From: Hanleya hanleyi
Taxonomy: Eukaryota; Mollusca; Polyplacophora; Lepidopleurida; Hanleyidae
Direction of reading: 5' to 3'
Assembly (NCBI GenBank): GCA_036873755.1
Contig: JAVTVY010025324.1
Coordinates: forward strand, 37,900-101,899
DNA length: 64,000 bases
Positions 57,655 to 64,000 of this stretch are shown in pieces. The position numbers were made by a program, and so were the translations under genes. Position 1 is the first letter of the stretch. Each line of letters starts with the position of its first letter. The notes under the pieces were generated by a model. That model was not told the origin of the DNA. It saw only the letters and a list, made by a program, of their open reading frames with translations, and did not search any database.

Positions 57655-58716
57655 TGTAATACCCCGGTAAATGTTTTGATTTGTTTGACACTTCAGTGTT
57701 CTATTTGCATCGTTAAAAATGTGGAGGGATGTTTTTAACCCAATTCACAAATCTATGTTTCCCAGTTCTCATAATTTAACATGCTGTCACTGTACTTGAT
57801 AATCCCGTAATGTTTTCTTTTGTGTTTACGAAATTGCATGTTCATGATTTGAAATGTCCAAACAGTACTGAAAAATATGTTGTTTGTATCGGTCAGTCGA
57901 TGGTATAAATACATAGCCCGATTTACCTAGAGCAGACAGTTTTGGAACTCCGTCTCGATGAAATGTATCAGAAACTTTAGGTCTAAATTTAACGTTATGG
58001 GGCTGTCGTTGTTTGTCATTTGGCCATCGTCTGTACCACCTTTGATGTCAAAAGTCTGGAATAAAATCTTCAACTTCGTGACAACTTGATGACGACTTTC
58101 TTGGTGGAATTTCTTAAGACAAAAGGTACAGGGCTATGAACTTCTTTCAGACTGCTGTAAATTACAACACATATAAGGGAAGTGGGAAGAGGTGCCGACA
58201 TACTGACTGCGTCACATGACTTCACAGAATAGTCCTCTGGTTAACCTATTCTAAAGCACATACCAAGAATCCAACGATTCGTGATATGTGTTGTATCTCA
58301 GGTACGCTTTTATTGTACCTGTTCATGTGGCAACTTGGATGATATGACCACACGGCCCTAGCACCGGCATAAGCGGTATTAGATACAAATCTAGAGAGCT
58401 ATAATGGAAATGCTCTGACAACTCGTATACTGGTAATTGGTGAGCTGTTTCGCTGTGACAACTCGTACATTGGAGATTGGTGAGCTGTATCGTCGTCAGA
58501 TGTAAATGACGGCATTTAACACAAAAGACTAGTCTGTAAGGCCCGATGTCGACCCAGCATCAACTTCCCAGCAGACCCAGCAGCGAACTCGCAAGCTAGT
58601 TCTGGGTACATGTAAAGTTGCCCGGTCGCCCTAACCAAGCCAGGCTATCATCTTACCGGCACAAAAGCCCGGGTTAGAACAATAATATCAACATCTTGAC
58701 GACCAAAAAGTTTACA
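57655..58716 (+). repeat. Putative 5' LTR of Ty3/gypsy-like element
   Basis: The right edge is placed by the primer-binding site: TTTACA at 58711-58716 precedes TTGGCACC. The left edge is proposed at TGTAATACCCC (57655), giving TG...CA ends. Inside are TATAAATA (57904-57911) and AATAAA (58060-58065) in the order expected for U3-R. A 40-base unit with CTCTGACAACTCGTA or CTGTGACAACTCGTA is duplicated at about 58413-58493. Part of a Naiad 3' region lies inverted at about 58280-58390. The matching 3' LTR is outside the window, so the left edge is not proven. Confidence 0.45.
57904..57911 (+). promoter_or_regulatory. TATA box of putative LTR
   Basis: TATAAATA about 156 bases before an AATAAA, fitting U3 promoter and R-region polyadenylation signals. 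Confidence 0.5.
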
Positions 58717-58735
58717 TTGGCACCTCCGACGGGAC
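58717..58735 (+). other. Primer-binding site
   Basis: TTGGCACCTCCGACGGGA begins with TGG, complementary to the universal tRNA CCA end, directly after the LTR-like CA and 90-100 bases before gag. I cannot name the primer tRNA with certainty. Confidence 0.55.
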
Positions 58736-58823
58736 CGCTGAGGAATTGTACCATAGCCAAGACGAAGACAACAGAGAAACGCCATCTGGCATTCGACGAC
58801 AGCTGCCTACTTAACCGGGGACA

Positions 58824-59990
58824 ATGGGGAGTCCAGTAAAACTCCAGGAGTTAAAGGCCATCGCCGAGGGAGTGACAGGCCTTGTAGAGTCAGTCCGGAG
58901 GGATTTGAATGTGAAGGAAAATCAACGTTTGGAACGAGAGCGTGTAAAGGACCATATTTCGGCTATTCAGAAGTGTGACGGTGTGTCTCCGAAAGAAGTG
59001 CGCGAGTGGGCAGATGATGTGACACTAGCCATCACAGTTACAGGCGCCGCAGCACAGATCGCTGCTTGGACGTCTGTGGGACCCCTACATCGCGAGATTG
59101 AACATTTTCTGGCAGGTAAAAACAGGGAGACTACGACATGGGCGGAGATTCGTACGCACGGGACCACGCAGTTCGTGTCGGCACATGAGGACGAAAGGTT
59201 AAAAGGTGAGTTGGACAATATAACACAAAAATCTGAAGAAACTCACATTGCTTTTAACCGGCGTTTTCATGAACTTTCTCAACGTGCATATACTAACGTC
59301 ACTGATGATTCCAAACGCATTGATTTGCGAGCCTATATTCGTGGCCTTACAGACAAGAATTTGGCCAGAAAAATTGTGATGAATAGACATGCTGTAAATG
59401 TCCAAGAAGCCATGGAGTATGTGAATGAACAATCGGCCAGTGCTGAGTTATTGGCCACCATGGACATTCCCACGGAACCAGTTGCAATGGAGATCGGTGC
59501 TGCGCGCAACCCTCAGCAAGCGGCGGTTAGTGACAGGACAGAAGATAGCCAGCTTAATCGCGAGATTGTGGCTGAGATACGACGGCTCAGAAATCTCGTT
59601 TCTCGGCAACAGCAGAGGACCCCCCAGCGACAGCAACAACAGAGGACCCCTCAGCGACAGGAACCGCGGCCACAGACGCGTCAACAGGGCCGATCAGACG
59701 CTCCTCCAAATAGACAATCACAAAGGTGTCAAAGAAACTGTCGACCTGTAAGCTTCCAGTCAAATTCGCGTTCATGTCCTACTTGTGATAACCGGCCAGT
59801 GTGTTGGAGATGTGGTCAACTGGGCCACCGTAGATCAGAATGTGAGGTTCACATTCCAGACAGGCCTCGTGTTGTGCATGTACAGAGAAGACAAGTGCAA
59901 CGTCCGGTGAGTCATGACACCACTGACCGCATTGTGAGATACTATGGTGATAGAGATCAACAACAGTCGGGAAACGGACTGGGGCTGTGA
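58824..59990 (+). CDS. gag: Gag polyprotein of Ty3/gypsy-like element
   Basis: This is the structural protein that forms the particle and packages RNA. The frame is intact (388 codons). The N-terminal two thirds are helical and charged. The region with WTSVGPLHREIEHFL and AFNRRFHELSQRAY (about 80-155) fits a gypsy capsid. A Gln/Arg-rich stretch (about 265-300) precedes one CCHC zinc knuckle at residues 327-340 (CWRCGQLGHRRSEC, spacing C-x2-C-x4-H-x4-C). The ATG at 58824 is preceded by an A at -3 and lies just after a short leader following the primer-binding site. The last codons overlap pol in the -1 frame at a slippery site. It is intact although the following pol is broken. Confidence 0.88.
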   Translation: MGSPVKLQELKAIAEGVTGLVESVRRDLNVKENQRLERERVKDHISAIQKCDGVSPKEVREWADDVTLAITVTGAAAQIAAWTSVGPLHREIEHFLAGKNRETTTWAEIRTHGTTQFVSAHEDERLKGELDNITQKSEETHIAFNRRFHELSQRAYTNVTDDSKRIDLRAYIRGLTDKNLARKIVMNRHAVNVQEAMEYVNEQSASAELLATMDIPTEPVAMEIGAARNPQQAAVSDRTEDSQLNREIVAEIRRLRNLVSRQQQRTPQRQQQQRTPQRQEPRPQTRQQGRSDAPPNRQSQRCQRNCRPVSFQSNSRSCPTCDNRPVCWRCGQLGHRRSECEVHIPDRPRVVHVQRRQVQRPVSHDTTDRIVRYYGDRDQQQSGNGLGL

Positions 59991-60020
59991 CCACAGATGT
60001 CACAGGCAGGTTCTCAGCCC
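59969..60020 (+). promoter_or_regulatory. -1 ribosomal frameshift signal between gag and pol
   Basis: GGGAAAC (59969-59975) lies in gag phase as G-GGA-AAC, the X-XXY-YYZ form. Six bases later GGGCT (59982-59986) can pair with AGCCC (60016-60020), enclosing a nested GTGAC/GTCAC stem (59987-59991 with 59999-60003). The pol frame is open through the site, and gag stops 13 bases after it (TGA 59988). Confidence 0.75.
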
Positions 60021-60760
60021 TTTCAAAATTACAAGGATTAACTGTGACATCACTCATAGATACTGGAGCATGTACAACTTTATTGAGGCAAGATGTTTGG
60101 CAAAAATTAGCGTTGCGTGGCCCTCTAAAGAAGACCGGGGTCATATTCGCTATTAATGACACTCCACTGAAAGTTCTGGGTCAAACAGAGGTGAAATTTG
60201 AGAGTGCCTGTACAATTTCAGTTGTTGTGGTTCCAGATATGATTCATCAATGTGTCTTGGGGTCAGATGCATTGGGACTAGGGCATGCGTGTATAGACTA
60301 TCGTACAGCAAAACTACGATGGTTCGACAGGACCTATTTCCTGGAAACAGTAAAACTGAACAAAGGCGTCGGGTCTTCTACAGTGAAGGAATCAACCGGT
60401 CACCCAGAGGTGGACAATGTCTTGAACCAGTACCATGACCTTTTCGACACTGCTAAGAAACGAGGAGCAGGAAGACACCCCCTAGTGAAGTGTACCATAC
60501 CTACGGGCGATCATCCTCCAGTGAAACAACGGGCATATAGACTACCACTTAAGAAACGCCATAGTGTACAAGAACAAGTCAGGGAGATGCTAGAAGCTGG
60601 GGACATTCAACCTTCGACCTCACCATGGACGTCACCTATCACCTTGGTTCCAAAGAAAGATGGTTCGACTCGTTTCTTTATTGACTTTCGTAAGTTGAAC
60701 TCTATTGTACGTAAAGACAGTTATCCTTTACCTTTGATATCTGATATCTTTGATTCTTGA
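59969..60760 (+). pseudogene. pol: Pol, part 1: protease and start of reverse transcriptase
   Basis: This part is in the -1 frame relative to gag and is entered by frameshifting. An aspartic protease with a DTGA active site at 60059-60070 processes the polyprotein. RT fingers begin at about 60480, with the PVKQRAYRLPL, EMLEAGDIQPSTSPWTSP and FFIDFRKLNSI motifs typical of Ty3/gypsy RT. A TGA at 60758 ends the frame inside RT, just before the palm; the same frame then stays open to 60946. Because of this and the later breaks, no full Pol can be made from this copy. Confidence 0.88.
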
Positions 60761-61650
60761 AAGGGTAGTCCAATTTTTACGACCCTTGACCTTAAGAGCG
60801 GGTATTGGCAAATACGTATGGCAGTACAAGATATAGAGAAGACAGCATTTGTTTGCTCGGAGGGCTTATTTGAATGGCGGGTCATGCCCTTTGGCTTTTG
60901 TAATTCGGGGTCAATCTTCCAGAGGGCAATGAATGACATCTTTATGTAGGCAAATTTGTTTTTTGCTATGTAGACGATATCGTCATATACTCAAGAAACC
61001 CAAAAGAGCATGCCCATCACTTGAAACTTGTTTTGAACGTTTGTTGGAGTATAACCTACAGTTAAAATTCAAAAAGTGTGTATTTGCAGCTAGCTCTGTG
61101 GACCTTCTGGGCTACCATATTTCTGCCAAGGGTATTTCGCCACAAACTCAAAAGGTTGAGGCTATACGTAACATGTCACCCCCCACCTGTGTGGGAGAGG
61201 TCAGGTCTTTGTTAGGTATGACAGGATACTATCGTTCATGTATACCAGGGTATGCCACTATTGTTGAACCTTTGTTAGCATTAACTCGTAAACATGCACG
61301 TTTTTCTTGGAGTGCTGACCATCAGACAGCCTTTGACAAACTCAAGACCGTCCTGTGTTCTGACGTAGTAATGGCCTACCCTGACCTTCAGAAACCATAC
61401 AAATTGTATACCGATGCTTCAAGTTACGCAGTTGGTGCCATCTTGGTTCAGGTAAGTGATGATGGGGTTGAGAGGGTCATCCAGTGTGTGTCTTCTACCC
61501 TTAAGGGCAGCCAATTGAAATGGCCTGTTATTGACAAAGAGGCCTACGCCTTGGTCTACGCTTTGCGCAAGCTGCGACCGTATTTATGTGGTGTATACAG
61601 ACCATAAACCCCTGAAGAGTCTTTTTGTTAGTGAGGTCAAAAATATCGAA
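60761..61650 (+). pseudogene. pol: Pol, part 2: RT palm and RNase H, multiply broken
   Basis: After the TGA at 60758 the palm follows in frame (TTLDLKSGYWQI, then VMPFGFCNSG) until a TAG at 60946. The catalytic YVDD box is at 60967-60978 in another frame. A further shift at about 61035 leads to the frame 60933-61607, which carries the connection region (LLGYHISAKGI; VRSLLGMTGYYR) and RNase H (LYTDASSYAVGAIL, first catalytic Asp at 61413; DKEAYALVYAL). It ends at a stop at 61605, with the expected TDHKPL motif shifted into the neighbouring frame. At about 61645 the sequence jumps straight into integrase, losing the rest of RNase H and the integrase N-terminus. Confidence 0.85.
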
Positions 61651-63001
61651 AGGTGAGCGAAAAGATATCACACGGTTTATTGACAATTGTGCTAGGTGTC
61701 AGGTTAACAAGCGGGTACGAACTCGACCGTCGTATACTGGAATGCCTACTGCACAGTATCCAGGTCAGATTGTTGGCTTGGACCTGATTGGTCCGCTACC
61801 TCGCACTGCTTCCGGGCATGCGTACATCATGGTTATTGTTGATCATTATACTGCATGGGCTGAGGCCTACCCCATCCCACGCAAAACTGCTGAGAGTGTG
61901 GAGGAAAAGTTCTTTGATGAATATTGTCCACGACATGGCATTCCTGAAGTTGTCGTGACTGACCTTGGCAAGGAGTTCAATGCACATGCACTTCGTGCAA
62001 AATTCAAAGCTGTAGGCATAGACCATCGTCGGACCACTCCCTATCACCCTCAGACCAATGGCAAAACTGAAAGGTTTAATCAAACTTTGAAAGGTATCAT
62101 ACAGAAGCTTGTTAATAATCAGTCTCGCCGGTGGGCGCTTGAGTTGCCAGCAGCGCTAATGGCGTACCGGAATACCGTCCATATGTCAACTGGTTACACA
62201 CCCTTTTTCTTGACCTATGGTCGTAGGGCTCGTCTTCTCTTATCCCTTCCTGTTGATGCGTCTCAGGATTTAGACGATCGCCATACTATCTTGGGTAATG
62301 TCTTGCACCGTGCAAAGGCAGTTACGGCCAGGTCTCGTGAATATCACCGCCGGCAAATCAACCAGAGAGCCAATGCTGGGCAGTTCCAAGTTGGTGATTC
62401 TGTAGTTGTGCACGCTGACGAGCGTATCAAGCTCACATCGCACTGTGACCCTCAGTATGAGATTGCGCGTCTTAATGGTCCAGTGGCTCACATTCAGCAT
62501 CTAAGATCTGGTAAGAGGAAGGTGTACAATGTTAGTAAGCTTCGTGTTGTTGATTCTCAGGTTGCATGGGACACTGTAAACCCTCGACCTATCCGTAATC
62601 CGGCTCTAGGTACACAGCGCAGTCTGGTACGGGCGGAGCAAGCGCCTGACAGGGTCCCAGTGGTCCCTCCCCCAGAAGTGACTGATCAACCAGCCACGGT
62701 CCCACAGGTTATTGACACTCCATCTTTGTCTGAGTCACGTGATGTTGAGTATGATCCTGACGTCCCTATGACAGTTGATACGCCTTCTGAGGCGGAACCA
62801 GTGATTGATGAACCCGTCAATCCTGCTCTTGACATAACCCCACCTATATTAGATGACCCTGGCGAGTTGAATCAAATGGATGTTGACCCTCCCGTCACGC
62901 ATCCATATTATTTACGTAAGCGTAAGCCACGCCCCCCAATCACCGGTACATCATATGACAAGAAACGGCGCACTTACACATTCTGTTTCCAGTCGCTGTA
63001 A
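61625..63001 (+). pseudogene. pol: Pol, part 3: integrase, N-terminus deleted
   Basis: The 458-codon frame has the CxxC half of the zinc domain (C22, C25 in NCARCQ) but lacks the HH half, consistent with an internal deletion at about 61645. The catalytic core is complete: D53 (GLDLIGP), D113 (VVTDLGKEF) and E149 (GKTERFNQ), a D-D-35-E spacing. A GPY/F-like C-terminal region with FQVGDSVVVH and RKVYNVSKLRVV follows, then a Pro/Asp-rich tail of about 120 residues ending in HPYYLRKRKPRPP. The frame stops at 62999, eight bases before the env ATG. The listed start is only the first available codon. Confidence 0.88.
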
Positions 63002-63008
63002 TGTCAAG

Positions 63009-64000
63009 ATGTTGGTGTTGTTCGCTGCCTTTCTTTGCATCGTACATGCTGATGCACGCCTTACCCGTATTGCTAATGGCGTGTTAGTGGTTGGAGGTGA
63101 TGCAGTTTCCCTTGTGAAGGCAGAATGGACTGTAGTTGTCACTATGATGCCTCCTAAGCTTCCCTTAACATTTCTTCAGAGAGTTATTGAATTTGAAGCT
63201 GCTATTAATACCTCCATTGATGAAGGTCCACTTAGACATGATGATGTTGTTAGTTGGTTTTACCGTATACGACACATGCGGTCGACAATTGCCAGACTCA
63301 CTGCAACTGTTCCGTTTTCCACCCGCACCCGGAGTAAACGAGGTTTACTGGACATTGTCGGCCATGCTGCTTCGGTCGCTTTTGGATTAGCGACTTCCGC
63401 CGATATCACCCGCGTACGTCAGCTATTCGCTTCAACAAGGTCAACGACTCAGGCCATTATTAATTATTCTAACACTCTGGCGACTCATGTTAACAAGGCA
63501 TTCCAAGAGATTTCACTTTCCCGTGATCAGCTGAATCGTCTCTCTGGCACTGTTGCTAACGTTGCAAAGCATCTTACCATCCTGGATGATGCGGTCAACC
63601 GTGCTTCTGTGGATAGGCAACACCTGACATTGTTGTTACAGTTTAGTCACGTGGTTGATGCCCTTGAGCTAACATTGCAGTCGTTTTCTGATGCTCACTC
63701 TCAGTATCAGCATCACGTCGCTTCCCTGGAATTAGGCCATTTGACTTGATTTGTTTCCACCTACCCAGCTCCAGAAGGTGCGAGACTATCTTCCGGTTGG
63801 TGTCCGTCTTGTATCCTCGTACCATTGGTACTACCGCCACGTCTTGGTTCATCCGATCTGGAATGCAGTTACTCTTACTTATGTGGCCACACTGCCATTA
63901 ATCGATGACGGTGCATATGTCGAGTATGGGTTGCAGTCTTGAGCCATGCCGATCCAGGCTCCTGAACATTATTTGCAAGTTGTTTTTCCTGTTGATCATA
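63009..64000 (+). pseudogene. env: Env-like F-type glycoprotein, frameshifted, runs off window
   Basis: This is an envelope-like membrane fusion protein of the kind found in errantivirus-type gypsy elements and related to baculovirus F proteins. The ATG at 63009 opens a hydrophobic signal-peptide-like start (residues about 2-15). A dibasic R-S-K-R cleavage site at residues 108-111 is followed at once by a glycine-rich hydrophobic stretch beginning GLLDIVG, as expected of a fusion peptide after furin cleavage. A helical heptad-like region follows (about 130-235). The frame stops at 63747. Resemblance continues from about 63748 in the next frame (LPVGVRLVSSYHWYYR; conserved aromatic and Pro positions), which meets a TGA at 63940 but stays open after it to the window edge. 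The transmembrane anchor must lie beyond 64000. An upstream in-frame ATG at 62880 overlaps pol and is less likely. Confidence 0.75.

Overview
The window reads as eukaryotic, non-coding, repeat-rich genomic DNA from a marine invertebrate, most likely a gastropod mollusc. The base composition is AT-rich. GAGT-tetranucleotide SINE fragments with a core resembling those I know from abalone and limpet genomes occur at about 3085, 8835, 9030 and 19850. The mix of mobile elements (Penelope-like, jockey/CR1-like, I-like, DIRS-like, Ty3/gypsy with envelope, Harbinger-like, TTAA-target elements) also fits a lophotrochozoan. I found no host protein-coding gene that I can defend. Almost all real coding sequence belongs to mobile elements.

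Region by region: 1-2059 is simple repeat and unassigned sequence. 2060-11374 (copy A) and 13618-24963 (copy B) are two diverged direct copies of one long segment. They are separated by a decayed Penelope-like element (11375 to about 13600) and were later altered by different insertions. Copy A carries a 1.5 kb Harbinger-like element (4347-5893) and SINE pieces. Copy B carries a Naiad-like Penelope RT (15281-16468), a TTAA-flanked DNA element (18354-19440) and a 5'-truncated LINE with an intact RT ORF (20842-22677). 26000-30890 holds a decayed LINE fragment, a palindrome-headed repeat and a frameshifted I-like LINE (endonuclease, RT, RNase H). 31586-32281 is a CACTG-type element. 32898-39964 is a 7.1 kb foldback-like element whose roughly 1 kb inverted arms contain arrays of a GCGCCTAATCGTG motif. 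A LINE with a perfect 12-bp target duplication is inserted in it, and that LINE is interrupted by a 531-bp MITE.

40000-57600 is mostly unassigned and carries a second palindrome-headed repeat, a DIRS-type tyrosine recombinase relic, a 660-bp long inverted repeat, a perfect 7 x 23 bp array, LINE and Naiad fragments and a 61-bp minisatellite. From about 57655 to the right edge lies one Ty3/gypsy provirus-like element: 5' LTR, primer-binding site, gag, a textbook -1 frameshift signal, a broken pol and an F-protein-like env that runs off the window.

Functionally this is a set of mobile-element machines rather than a host pathway. The LINEs combine endonuclease and RT for target-primed insertion. 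The Penelope-like elements supply their own RT type. The gypsy-like element encodes particle, protease/RT/RNase H/integrase and envelope proteins, but its pol is disabled. Nested and copy-specific insertions give a relative order of events: duplication, then insertions in copy B; foldback element, then LINE, then MITE.
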